Shown here one piece after another: positions 52,574 to 62,215 of a stretch of 64,000 nucleotides of DNA. Position 1 is the stretch's first letter, and every line of letters starts with the position of its first letter. This stretch comes from Arcobacter nitrofigilis DSM 7299 (GTDB lineage: Bacteria; Campylobacterota; Campylobacteria; Campylobacterales; Arcobacteraceae): NCBI RefSeq assembly GCF_000092245.1, contig NC_014166.1, positions 2,728,001 through 2,792,000 on the forward strand, given 5' to 3'. The position numbers and the translations under genes were made by a program. The notes under the pieces are model-generated. The model made no database searches and was not told the DNA's origin. It saw only the letters and a list, made by a program, of their open reading frames with translations.

Positions 52574-54901
52574 ATGAAACTTTCACTTTATATAATATTT
52601 ACAATCATATTTTTACTTTCTAATGCAAATGCACAGTTCAATCAAAAAGTTTCCTTTGATAAAGTTAAAGAAAATATCTCTTATAAAAATGATATAAAAC
52701 CCATACTAGACAAAAGATGTGTAGTTTGTCACTCTTGCTATAATTCACCTTGCCAATTAAAAATGAGCTCCCTAGAAGGACTTTTGAGGGGAGCAACAAA
52801 AGAGCCTATTTATAAAAATAGACTAAAAGCTGGTGAAATGACAAGACTTTTTGTAGATGCAAGTACAACTGAACAATGGAGAGAAAAAGGTTTTTACCCA
52901 GTAAATGAAAAAATACCAAATCTAAATGCCTCTATCATGTCTTACTTATTGAATCAAAAACAGCAATTTCCAAAGGTAAAAGGAAGTTATGCACCAGAAG
53001 ATGATGAATTAACTTGTATAAAAGATAAAGATGAACTTGAAAAATATTTAAATGATAAGCCCTATCATGGTATGCCCTATGGTTTCCCAGCTTTAAAAAA
53101 GGAAGAGCACAATCTTCTTATGACTTGGCTTGATAAGGGAATAAAAAACACAGAAACCCTACAAAATAAAGAACCAAAAGAGATAAAAATCTTTGAAGAC
53201 TTTTTAAATAATCAAGATATAAAATATAAAGTAACAGCTAGATATATCTATGAACATCTTTTTTTAGCCCATATAAAATTCCCCGATAGTAATGATTATT
53301 ATGAACTAGTAAGATCTTATACAAAGCCAAATACAAGTGTCAAAATAATAGCCACAAGACTTCCTTTTGATAAAGTAAAAGAGCCATTTTATTATAGATT
53401 TGAGAAAATAAAATCAACTATTGTACATAAAACACATATGGTATATTATCTTGATGAAAGTAAATTAAAAAGATACAAAGACCTTTTTATAAACACAAAC
53501 TGGGAAGCAAAACCTAGCTTAGTAAGTTATGACCCAAAAATAGCAGCAAATCCATTAACAGCCTACGAACAAATACCTGCAACATCTAGATACAATTTTT
53601 TACTTGATAATATCCACTACTTTATTATGACATTTATAAGAGGTCCTGTTTGTAAAGGTCAAATTGCACTAAATGTAATAAATGACCATTTCTGGGTTGC
53701 CTTTAAAGATCCAAAATATGATGTAACTCTTCATGATAGTAACTTTATACATGATAATTTAAAAAAGCTAAGTGTACCAAATGAATATGGACCAAATGCT
53801 CCTATTTTAGATACTTTTGATTTTTATAATTATGACCAAGATACCATAGCTTATTATAAAAATAAAAATGAACTTTACAAAAAATATTATAAAAATGGAA
53901 TAGATATAAATAGTATTTGGAAGGGTAATAATAGCGAAGAAAAAAACAATGATGCCATCTTGACTATTTATAGACATTTTAACTCTGCTTCAGTTCAAAA
54001 AGGAGCCTTAGGTGATATTCCTAAAACTATGTGGGTTATTGACTATCCTTTATTAGAAAGACTCTATTATTCTCTTGTTGTAGGATTTGATGTATTTGGG
54101 AATACTCCCCATAAATTACTTGTAAGAAAATATATGGACAGACTAAGAATAGAAGGAGAAAGTAATTTCTTAGAATATCTTCCAAAAGATATAAGAAAAA
54201 CTCAATTTGACAAATGGTACTTAGGATACACTGCAAAATGGCTAATAACTTACACTCCCTCTCAAAATAACACCTTAGTAAAATATAAATCTAAACAATA
54301 CAAAAGAGAGTTGATTTTAGATATATTAAAATATACAAATACCCCAAAAGATGAAATGAATTTTATAGAAAAAGGGTATAAACAATCTCCTATATTAAAA
54401 CAATACAATACAAAAGCCCAAATCGAAAGAAGTCTTAAAGATATGACCTTAAAAAAGAATATGACTCTTTTTAGGGACTATTCAAGTAATAATTTTAATC
54501 TTTCATATTTAAGAATACAGATGAATAATGGAGATAATTATGTTTATTCAGTAGTAATAAATAAATGGCATGACAATGTTGCCTTTTTATTTAATGAAAG
54601 TGAAAGATTAGATCCTAGCAAAGATAGAATAAATATAGTAAGGGGATTTGTAGGCTCATATCCAAATTTATTTATTGTTGTTAAACAAGATGATTTAAGT
54701 ACATTCTTTAGTATTTTGGAAAATTATAAAAAGAATGATAATAAAAAATTAGCAAAATATTTTATAAGTAGAGAAAATAAAAATTTTTGGGAAGTGTATG
54801 ATTGGTTTCAAAATGAATTTGACAAAGAGCAACCTATAGACTCAGGAATTTTTGATTTAAATAGATATTTTAGAAAATCTATCCTTCCCGAAACTAATTA
54901 A
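52574..54901 (+). CDS. cti: Fatty acid cis/trans isomerase (periplasmic c-type haem protein)
   Basis: 775 residues. Signal peptide (to about residue 20, LLSNANA), haem c motif CVVCH at 49-53 (followed by SCYNSPCQLKMSSLEGLLRG), then the large Cti domain with GMPYGFPALKKEEHNLLMTWL, FFIMTFIRGPVCKGQIALNV and RKYMDRLRIEGESNFL. Cti converts cis to trans unsaturated fatty acids in membrane lipids without energy, stiffening the membrane under solvent or heat stress. Single-gene unit between pyrB (divergent) and argD. Confidence 0.88.
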   Translation: MKLSLYIIFTIIFLLSNANAQFNQKVSFDKVKENISYKNDIKPILDKRCVVCHSCYNSPCQLKMSSLEGLLRGATKEPIYKNRLKAGEMTRLFVDASTTEQWREKGFYPVNEKIPNLNASIMSYLLNQKQQFPKVKGSYAPEDDELTCIKDKDELEKYLNDKPYHGMPYGFPALKKEEHNLLMTWLDKGIKNTETLQNKEPKEIKIFEDFLNNQDIKYKVTARYIYEHLFLAHIKFPDSNDYYELVRSYTKPNTSVKIIATRLPFDKVKEPFYYRFEKIKSTIVHKTHMVYYLDESKLKRYKDLFINTNWEAKPSLVSYDPKIAANPLTAYEQIPATSRYNFLLDNIHYFIMTFIRGPVCKGQIALNVINDHFWVAFKDPKYDVTLHDSNFIHDNLKKLSVPNEYGPNAPILDTFDFYNYDQDTIAYYKNKNELYKKYYKNGIDINSIWKGNNSEEKNNDAILTIYRHFNSASVQKGALGDIPKTMWVIDYPLLERLYYSLVVGFDVFGNTPHKLLVRKYMDRLRIEGESNFLEYLPKDIRKTQFDKWYLGYTAKWLITYTPSQNNTLVKYKSKQYKRELILDILKYTNTPKDEMNFIEKGYKQSPILKQYNTKAQIERSLKDMTLKKNMTLFRDYSSNNFNLSYLRIQMNNGDNYVYSVVINKWHDNVAFLFNESERLDPSKDRINIVRGFVGSYPNLFIVVKQDDLSTFFSILENYKKNDNKKLAKYFISRENKNFWEVYDWFQNEFDKEQPIDSGIFDLNRYFRKSILPETN

Positions 54902-54948
54902 AAATATATTTTCGATATAATAAGCATATTTTTTTAGGAAGTTTAAAA

Positions 54949-56130
54949 ATGTTAGAACAATTAGATAAAGATTATGTATTAAATACTTATGCAAGAAATT
55001 ATGTTAATTTTAAAAGAGGAGAAAACGCTACTCTTTTTGATGACAAAGATAATAACTATATAGATTTTACTGCTGGTATTGGAGTTGTTAGTGTTGGTCA
55101 CGGGAATAAACAAGTAGCAGATGCTATTTATGAACAAGTTAGTAATATAACTCATATTTCAAACCTTTATGCAATAGAACCACAAGCTCTATTAGCTCAA
55201 AAAATCGCCCAACTTAGTGGTTATGATGTTGCAACATTTTTTGCAAATAGTGGTGCAGAAGCAAATGAAGGTGCAATAAAAATTGCAAGAAAATATGGGC
55301 AAACAAAATTTGCAAATAAGAAATATAAAGTGATAACTTTAGAGCACTCTTTTCATGGAAGAACTATCACAACAGTTAGAGCAACAGGTCAAGATAAATT
55401 TCATTCACCAAATTTTTCTCCATATCCTGAAGGTTTTTCATATAACAAACAAATCAATGACATCTATAACTCAATAGATGAAGAGACTGTTGCAGTTATG
55501 ATTGAACTTGTTCAAGGTGAAGGTGGAGTTCAACCTTTCGAAAAAGAAGAGATTCAAAAATTAGCTAAATTTTTAAAAGAAAAAGAAGTTTTATTTATCA
55601 TTGATGAAGTTCAAACAGGAATATTTAGAAGTGGTGAATTTTTAGCAAGTAACCTTTATGAAATAGAGCCAGATATTATCACAATCGCAAAAGGCTTAGG
55701 TGGTGGAGTTCCTATTGGAGCAGTTTTAACAAAACACAAAGATATCTTCTCACCAGGTGACCATGGTTCAACTTTTGGTGGTAATTATTTAGTTACAAGA
55801 GCATCTTTAGAAGTTTTAAAAATCTTAGATGAATACAAAAATAAAGGTGCTCTTGATGAAGCTATTATTTACTTTGAATCAAAACTTAGTGCTTTATTTG
55901 AGAAATATCCAAATATATTTATTTCAAAAGTTGGGTTAGGTCTTATGAGAGGACTTAGAGCAAAAGATGAAGCTACTTTAGCCGCAATTATTAAAAATGC
56001 TTTTGAACAAGGCGTTCTAGTATTAAAATCGGGAAGAAATACTTTAAGATTTTTGCCAGTATTAACTATCACAAAAGAAGAAATTGATGAAGGGTTCAAA
56101 AGGCTAGATGATGCAATTTCTAAGATTTAG
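54949..56130 (+). CDS. argD: Acetylornithine aminotransferase
   Basis: 393 residues. PLP enzyme of class III: ANSGAEANEGAIKIARKYG, HSFHGRTITTVRATGQ, IIDEVQTGIFRSG, and the PLP lysine in TIAKGLGGGVPIGA, followed by HGSTFGGNYLVTRAS. It makes N-acetylornithine for arginine and may also serve lysine synthesis. Its 3' end overlaps the TolC-like gene by 23 bases, so the two are co-transcribed. Confidence 0.94.
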   Translation: MLEQLDKDYVLNTYARNYVNFKRGENATLFDDKDNNYIDFTAGIGVVSVGHGNKQVADAIYEQVSNITHISNLYAIEPQALLAQKIAQLSGYDVATFFANSGAEANEGAIKIARKYGQTKFANKKYKVITLEHSFHGRTITTVRATGQDKFHSPNFSPYPEGFSYNKQINDIYNSIDEETVAVMIELVQGEGGVQPFEKEEIQKLAKFLKEKEVLFIIDEVQTGIFRSGEFLASNLYEIEPDIITIAKGLGGGVPIGAVLTKHKDIFSPGDHGSTFGGNYLVTRASLEVLKILDEYKNKGALDEAIIYFESKLSALFEKYPNIFISKVGLGLMRGLRAKDEATLAAIIKNAFEQGVLVLKSGRNTLRFLPVLTITKEEIDEGFKRLDDAISKI

Positions 56131-57304
56131 AGTATCTTTAGCAACTATTGTATTAGTTGCTAGTTCTTCATTTGCAGCACAAAGTGATAAGTTAGATGAA
56201 TCTATTCTTTCAAAAAAAAGATTAGAAATATTTGATTTATCAAAAGAGCAAATAGAAGAAGATAGTTCAAAACTTAAGAAAGATTGGATAAATCCAGTAA
56301 ATTATACCTATTCAAAAGTTTATGGAGATAAATATGATACTGAAAAATCTCTTATCTCTGTAGACCAACCCATATTTAAAACTGGTGGTATTTACAAAGC
56401 CATAAAATATGCAAATGCTCAAAGACTCTATTCACATTTAGATTTAGATTTACAAAAAAAAGCAATGATAAAAGATACTACAACTATTTTATTCAATATT
56501 CACAAATTAGAGTTACAAATAAAAAAACAAAAGCTTTTAGTAAAAAATGGTGAAATAGATATAAAAAGAAAAAAAGAGCAAGTACTTAATGGCTTTGCAG
56601 ATACTTCTTTGCTTGACAATGCCATACTTGATACAAATACAAGTAGAAATGCCTTGGCTGATTTAGTTTATCAAAAAGAAGAGTTAATAAACGAATTTAG
56701 CACTTATGCAAGTGGTGATTATGAAAGTTTTACTTTACCAAAATTTAAAATCATAGAAAAAGAAGATTTTCTAAAAGATAATCTAACTTTAAAAAAATCA
56801 AAAGCAGATATAAGTAGCAAAAAAGACTTTTCATGGATGACTATATCAAAATATCTTCCAACAGTAAGTGCAACCTTTGATTATACAAAATATCACTCAA
56901 CTAATAATCCTACAATTAACACAGGTGATGATGCCCAAAATTATGGAATAAAAATAACTATGCCACTTGATACAAGAACATTCAATGATATTCAAAGTAC
57001 AAGAATAGATTATCTAAAAGCAAAACTAGATTTTGATAATCAAATTTTAGAACAAGAAAATTATTTCAAAAGTAAACTATCAAAAATCAAAATGATAGAT
57101 TCAAAAATAGCTATTGCAAAAAATGATTATGTACTGTATAACTCCCTACTTGATGTAGTTGTAGAAGAGAAAGAAGCAGAACTAAAAACCCAAAGTGATG
57201 TGGACACCCTACTTAATTCTAAGAAAATAAGAGAATTAGACCTCAAAATTTATAATATCGATAAACAAATTGAATTATTAGATATTTATTCTAAAATAAG
57301 CTAA
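56108..57304 (+). CDS. TolC-family outer-membrane protein
   Basis: 398 residues (or 397 from the second ATG at 56111). Signal peptide (RVSLATIVLVASSSFAA), then long alpha-helical segments alternating with amphipathic strands (DDAQNYGIKITMPLDTRTFNDIQST is the second beta barrel entry). Shorter than E. coli TolC (about 470) and without a recognisable partner pump gene nearby. It may form an export channel together with pump proteins encoded elsewhere. Confidence 0.75.
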   Translation: MMQFLRFRVSLATIVLVASSSFAAQSDKLDESILSKKRLEIFDLSKEQIEEDSSKLKKDWINPVNYTYSKVYGDKYDTEKSLISVDQPIFKTGGIYKAIKYANAQRLYSHLDLDLQKKAMIKDTTTILFNIHKLELQIKKQKLLVKNGEIDIKRKKEQVLNGFADTSLLDNAILDTNTSRNALADLVYQKEELINEFSTYASGDYESFTLPKFKIIEKEDFLKDNLTLKKSKADISSKKDFSWMTISKYLPTVSATFDYTKYHSTNNPTINTGDDAQNYGIKITMPLDTRTFNDIQSTRIDYLKAKLDFDNQILEQENYFKSKLSKIKMIDSKIAIAKNDYVLYNSLLDVVVEEKEAELKTQSDVDTLLNSKKIRELDLKIYNIDKQIELLDIYSKIS

Positions 57305-57350
57305 GAGTGTACTAAAGAGTTCTATCTTATTATATCTTTTGAAAATCTAA

Positions 57351-57410
57351 CTATACTCCTAACTTCCCTTTATATTTTATCGGGAACTCTGGAAAATATA
57401 ATGGGGCATT
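57351..57410 (-). pseudogene. Remnant of a second immunity-like lipoprotein gene (3' tail)
   Basis: Just beyond the stop of the Sel1 lipoprotein gene, and in the same frame, the minus strand encodes NAPLYFPEFPIKYKGKLGV followed by a stop. It aligns with the functional C-terminus LTMPGLPRRYKGGI: the P-x-x-P-x-(R/K)-Y-K-G core is shared, as is DNA around CCAG..TTCC and ATATAAAGG. No start or upstream body remains. It looks like the tail of a lost tandem paralogue. Confidence 0.5.
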
Positions 57411-57416
57411 TCACAA

Positions 57417-58112
57417 TTAAATCCCACCTTTATATCTTCTTGGAAGGCCTGGCATTGTTAGTTGTAGTTCGTAGCCTTTTTTTATTGTTTCATCTGATAG
57501 ATTCCATTTTTCTTTTAGAAAGGAGATTGTTCTATCTTTTGTTTTTCCATATTCTATTAAATTTATCATATATGCACTTGCAGTTACATCATCCTTTAAA
57601 TTTTCATGGTATAGCCATGAAATATTTTTTATAGAACTTTCAATCGAACTCTCTCTCTCTATAGCTATCTTATAATATTTAATTGCATTTTGATAATCTT
57701 TTAATTTAGTGTGATATAAATAAGCAAGATTATAATATGACTCTATAATATTTTTTGATATAGCTTTTTTATACCATGTAAGCGCTTCTTTGTAATCTTT
57801 TAAATCACTATAAACAGACCCAATATTATTTAATGCATCAAGATAATTATTTTCATATGTTTTTTTAAACCAAAAAAGAGCTTCTTCATAATCTTTAATT
57901 TTTGTATGATACAACACGCCTAGGTTAAATGCAGCCTCAGGATAACTATCTGAATTCTCATACCACTCAACAGCCTCAGGATAAGCTTTAAGTCTTGGGT
58001 CCATATCTTTTGTTGATTTGATTACTACTTTCTCTCCTATAGGTTTTTCTTCACATCCTGTGACAAAGATTAAAAGTGCAAGTATTGCTAGTATTTTTAT
58101 TAGTTTAGTCAT
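57417..58112 (-). CDS. Sel1/TPR-repeat lipoprotein, candidate immunity protein
   Basis: 231 residues. Lipoprotein signal peptide with lipobox VTGC (Cys20). About four Sel1/TPR repeats (AAFNLGVLYHTKIKDYEEALFWF, ALNNIGSVYSDLKDYKEALTWY, SYYNLAYLYHTKLKDYQNAIKYY and a final weaker one), then MPGLPRRYKGGI. The start codon overlaps the stop of the 1320-residue PAAR-like gene by eight bases. Sel1 lipoproteins are known immunity proteins for several type VI effectors, so this is the likely partner that protects the periplasm. Immunity function is inferred. Confidence 0.78.
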   Translation of the reverse strand: MTKLIKILAILALLIFVTGCEEKPIGEKVVIKSTKDMDPRLKAYPEAVEWYENSDSYPEAAFNLGVLYHTKIKDYEEALFWFKKTYENNYLDALNNIGSVYSDLKDYKEALTWYKKAISKNIIESYYNLAYLYHTKLKDYQNAIKYYKIAIERESSIESSIKNISWLYHENLKDDVTASAYMINLIEYGKTKDRTISFLKEKWNLSDETIKKGYELQLTMPGLPRRYKGGI

Positions 58113-61100
58113 TTGTTATTGTTCCTATAAATTTTTCGTCTTCTTGATTTAAAAATGCTTCTTTAAAGTTTAGTACTGATACATATCCTATTTCTCTAGA
58201 AGAATATATATAATCATATTTTAATGATATATTTTCTGTTAATACTATGATTGAGTATTTTTTATTATTTAGCTCTGATATTTTTGAAGCTTCGATTATA
58301 TCATTATTTGATAAATCATAAGTATAGAAGTCTTCAAAAGGTACTCCTTCTTTTGGCATTATTTTATATTCATTTTTATCATTTTTTATAATAAGTTTAA
58401 ACTTACTATCATCAAATATTTGTTTTGGAATTTTAACTCTGGTTGCTTTATACAGTTTTGTTTCTTTATCTATTGAATATCTAGAACTAAATAACTCTAA
58501 ATCCAATCCAAAAAGTGTTTTTTTAAGAACTGATATCTCATTTAATAAAGCAGAATCTAGTATTCCTTTATTTTTATCATAATTATTTCCTATAAAGTTT
58601 TGAATATCTTTAAAAGTATTAAATTGTGGTATTTTTAAATCAGAGCCTTTTAGTGTTCTATGTAAGATTGTAGTTCTAAATTCAAAACCATCATCTGTTT
58701 TTGTTTTATACAGAAGGGATTTATTTATATAGTTTTCTATTGGACTATTTATTATATGGGTGAAGTTTATAATTAACTGATATGCCAATTCTGTTAAACC
58801 TGCTAATGCAAAGTCAACCCAAGTTGCTCTTAAGAGAAAGATTACTTGTAATCCCGTTGTTAGACCTGTTATTACTTGCCCATCTACATCTTCACCATCT
58901 AATTCTACAAATCTATTTACACCAGTTATTATAGTTATAAAGATATCTAATCTATATGCAAATATCCCTATATTTAGTTTTGCTTTATTTGCTGCTTGTG
59001 ATATCAAAGTTGTGGCTAGTTTTGCATTGTTTCTTGCTTTTTCTAATCCTTCTAAAGCTAAGATAGATAAGGTTGATACATCAGATGCAAAAGCAGTTAG
59101 ATTTGATAATTTTAATTTATCATAAGAGTTATAATAGTTTACTATTCCCATAAGTGCTACTACATTTGAGAGGGCTTTGGTTGAGGCTAGGGTTTTTTTG
59201 AATGAATTACTAGAAATAAAACTTTTGTCTTGTTTTCCATCTATATTGTATTCATCATAATTGTTTTTACCACCTAGCTTACTAATCTTAGATTGTTTTT
59301 CTTCTATTTTTTTTAGAATCTCATTTTGTCTTTTCTTTTTAATAGTTCGTCTTGTACTACTATCTTGTTTCATTTTCTTTATTTCATCACTTAAAACTTT
59401 ATTTTCTTCTTCTAAAGCTTTTATGTCTTCTAAGACTGAATTCACCTCATTTAATCTTTTTGTGAAACCATTTATTGCACTTAGTGTAGAATATAGAGCC
59501 TCTGCTGTATCTTGTGTTTTTTGAGCCATATCAAAATTAGTTGAGATAGGTGATTTATAGCTTTGATTTGGATTTTTCTTTTTTTCTTGGGAAAACTCAA
59601 AATCAATTTTTGTTTCAAGTCCATGAAGTTTTGAGATTGTATTTAAAAATGATAAAACATTTTTTTGTCTTTCATCAAACTTTTTATCCATATTATTTTG
59701 ACCATTTTGAATACAAGAATGAGTCACTATAGAGTTTATAACCATAGAATAGGTTTCAAAGAATTGTTTTTTCTTTTCTCTATATTCAGCCCATTTATCC
59801 ATATCTGTGATATTTTCTCTTGATTTTGCAAGCTCTTCCATAAATATCAGTACATCTTTTGACTGAGTATTAAAAATAGAAGAGATATTTAACTCTTCAT
59901 CTAAGAAAGCTATTATCTTTGCTAAATCATAGGATAAATTTAACATATTATAATGATATCTTATTTTTTCATCTTCATTATCAAACTCTTTTATATTTGC
60001 ATAGATAGTTAATAGTTTTGTTACTTCTGGACTTTGCGTTTGTTCTACAGTAAGCTTTAGCAACTTATCAGGGGATAATAAAAAATCATCAGTTTTAAAG
60101 GATGACAAGTTTTTACTTTTATATAAATCTTCAAATTCCAAAGCTGTTTGAATTTTTATTTTCTTAGCTTCTTTATAGGAAAAAGATACTTTTTTATGCA
60201 CATATTCTAGGTTATCAAATTGTGCTAGTAGTGTATTTTTATTTTTTAGCTCTTTTGTAAAAATAAACCCAACTTTTTTTGTACTTCCTTCAAATGTCTC
60301 TTTATATAAACTTTGATTTTTCATCATATAATTTACATCTTCAATATCATCTTCACTTATTGCAGGTAATGGTCTTAGATTTATAAGAAGATTGTAAAAC
60401 TCAAATTTTTTTTCTTCAATATCTGTCATAGTTCTTATTTCATCATCATAATCTCCAGAAAATAAAATAGAAAATACGACCAAAGCTAATAGCTTATTGG
60501 GATCTTCACGATACATTTTATAATCATTATGATAGTTTGAAAACTTCAAATATCCATGAGCAGTATGAATAGTTCTATTTATACCTATTTCTTCTGTATA
60601 TTTCTTAATATCATTATTTCTACTTTCTACTTCAGTACTTGAGATCTTTGGATTATAATAATAGTTTAATTGATTATTTACAAATTTTAACTGCCCATCA
60701 TATAGGTCAATTTTCGTATTTCTAAAAAATGATTTACTCAAAAATTCTATTTGTCTATAATAATTACTTGCCATATCAAAATTGGGAACTACAATATTTG
60801 CTAAATCAAGAGTGTCATCTTCAAATATAAGATTTGATAGCTTACCATATAAGATTTCTCTTACAAAAGTACTATAATATTTTCTTAATTTATTTAGATT
60901 TTTATTATATTTATTTTTTCTATCCTCTGGTACATAAAAATAATTAAGTTGATTTGCTACAGTATAAACATAAGCATTTTTATCTCTAATATCATCTATT
61001 ATTGTTTCATTATCAACAAAATTTTTCTTAAAAGAGAATTCATAATATTCTTTTAAATCTTCTAAAACTCCCAATTCATCATCAATGATAGCAATTATAT

Positions 61101-62067
61101 CTAATGGGTATATTTTAGTGTTTTTTTCATGTTTAGATAGTGGATCAAATTTCTTTTGTGTTTGTATATCTTCTTTTGTAATTTCATTTGAAGCTAGACT
61201 TTGTACATCTTTGATATAAAAGGCTTTTTCTTTTGTTGAAGCTAATGTTTTTGGATTTAGTTTAATGGCTTTGAACTTTGCAAAATCACTCGCTCTTTTT
61301 GATTGTGATTTTCTAAGTTTTACATTTGAATAAACTATTTCTACATCATCATCATTTTCTAAAGCTATATATTTTTTAAGAATATTTTTTTCATCTTTAT
61401 AAGATATTTCATCTAGATTTTCAGAACAAAGAGTTCCTCTTGATACAATTTTATATTCATCAATAGACTTCATTGTTTTTACATATATATAAGAGTCTAA
61501 CTCTGAATAAATCCTATCTTTTATTCTTGGATTTATATCTTTGTCTATAGAGAAAAAATTTTCTGTTTTTAAAAAAGTTCTGGTCGCTCTTAGAGGTTTA
61601 TATATATCTATATTTTTATTATCTTTTGTTGTTCTTATCAAATATAATTTATACTTTTCTTTTTCTTTTTTTTCTTCTGATTCTTTAATTGCCTCTTCTG
61701 TAGGTTCTTCAGCAATAATTTCTTGAGAAGAGAGAGAAGGAGGAGCAGATATTTTAGAAGTACCTTGTCCTGGATCCACTAAAATAACAGCTCTTCCTTT
61801 ATCTGTTTTAAATCCATCTGTCCTAAGAAGATATGTCAAGCCTGTGGCTGAGACATTTGTTTCTGTACCAGCAGTTGAATTACTAGCAACTTTCGTACAC
61901 TTATTCTTACTTCTTGGGCAAGCAACTGGTGCTCCTAAAATATCTTTTAGGTATAAAGGTTTTGCTCCTGCAATCTTTAGGTTTGGAACACTTGATGTTA
62001 GGGTTACTTTCCCTCCACAAGCGCATTTTATAAATCCTGATTCTATTACATTATATTCATTACCCAT
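58105..62067 (-). CDS. Large PAAR-like protein, putative type VI secretion effector
   Basis: 1320 residues, no signal peptide. The first 115 residues resemble PAAR-like/DUF4280-type domains (IESGFIKCACGGKVTL, cysteines at 15 and 17, GAPVACP, KGRAVILVDPGQG), which tip the type VI spike. A long alpha-helical middle follows, with a charged coiled coil (about 869-932). The final third (about 960-1110) has several hydrophobic helices (IVNYYNSYDKLKLSNLTAF, AYRLDIFITIITGV, LLRATWVDFALAGL), like pore-forming effectors such as VasX. No catalytic motif is recognised. No type VI structural gene lies in the window. Confidence 0.6.
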   Translation of the reverse strand: MGNEYNVIESGFIKCACGGKVTLTSSVPNLKIAGAKPLYLKDILGAPVACPRSKNKCTKVASNSTAGTETNVSATGLTYLLRTDGFKTDKGRAVILVDPGQGTSKISAPPSLSSQEIIAEEPTEEAIKESEEKKEKEKYKLYLIRTTKDNKNIDIYKPLRATRTFLKTENFFSIDKDINPRIKDRIYSELDSYIYVKTMKSIDEYKIVSRGTLCSENLDEISYKDEKNILKKYIALENDDDVEIVYSNVKLRKSQSKRASDFAKFKAIKLNPKTLASTKEKAFYIKDVQSLASNEITKEDIQTQKKFDPLSKHEKNTKIYPLDIIAIIDDELGVLEDLKEYYEFSFKKNFVDNETIIDDIRDKNAYVYTVANQLNYFYVPEDRKNKYNKNLNKLRKYYSTFVREILYGKLSNLIFEDDTLDLANIVVPNFDMASNYYRQIEFLSKSFFRNTKIDLYDGQLKFVNNQLNYYYNPKISSTEVESRNNDIKKYTEEIGINRTIHTAHGYLKFSNYHNDYKMYREDPNKLLALVVFSILFSGDYDDEIRTMTDIEEKKFEFYNLLINLRPLPAISEDDIEDVNYMMKNQSLYKETFEGSTKKVGFIFTKELKNKNTLLAQFDNLEYVHKKVSFSYKEAKKIKIQTALEFEDLYKSKNLSSFKTDDFLLSPDKLLKLTVEQTQSPEVTKLLTIYANIKEFDNEDEKIRYHYNMLNLSYDLAKIIAFLDEELNISSIFNTQSKDVLIFMEELAKSRENITDMDKWAEYREKKKQFFETYSMVINSIVTHSCIQNGQNNMDKKFDERQKNVLSFLNTISKLHGLETKIDFEFSQEKKKNPNQSYKSPISTNFDMAQKTQDTAEALYSTLSAINGFTKRLNEVNSVLEDIKALEEENKVLSDEIKKMKQDSSTRRTIKKKRQNEILKKIEEKQSKISKLGGKNNYDEYNIDGKQDKSFISSNSFKKTLASTKALSNVVALMGIVNYYNSYDKLKLSNLTAFASDVSTLSILALEGLEKARNNAKLATTLISQAANKAKLNIGIFAYRLDIFITIITGVNRFVELDGEDVDGQVITGLTTGLQVIFLLRATWVDFALAGLTELAYQLIINFTHIINSPIENYINKSLLYKTKTDDGFEFRTTILHRTLKGSDLKIPQFNTFKDIQNFIGNNYDKNKGILDSALLNEISVLKKTLFGLDLELFSSRYSIDKETKLYKATRVKIPKQIFDDSKFKLIIKNDKNEYKIMPKEGVPFEDFYTYDLSNNDIIEASKISELNNKKYSIIVLTENISLKYDYIYSSREIGYVSVLNFKEAFLNQEDEKFIGTITND

Positions 62068-62184
62068 AATTTATCCAATTATTTTTGCATATGATACTTA
62101 AAAGTAATTTAATAGTTTATTATTGTTACAGTAAAGTTATAAATTTGTAATATTTTATATAATCTTCTTGATAATTAGAGTAAG

Positions 62185-62215
62185 ACAAATAAGAAGATTA
62201 TTTCTTCTTATTTGT
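62185..62215 (-). terminator. Hairpin overlapping the pyk stop codon
   Basis: ACAAATAAGAAGA / TCTTCTTATTTGT, 13-bp perfect stem with a five-base loop that includes the last pyk codons. The following U-tract is weak. Confidence 0.6.
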
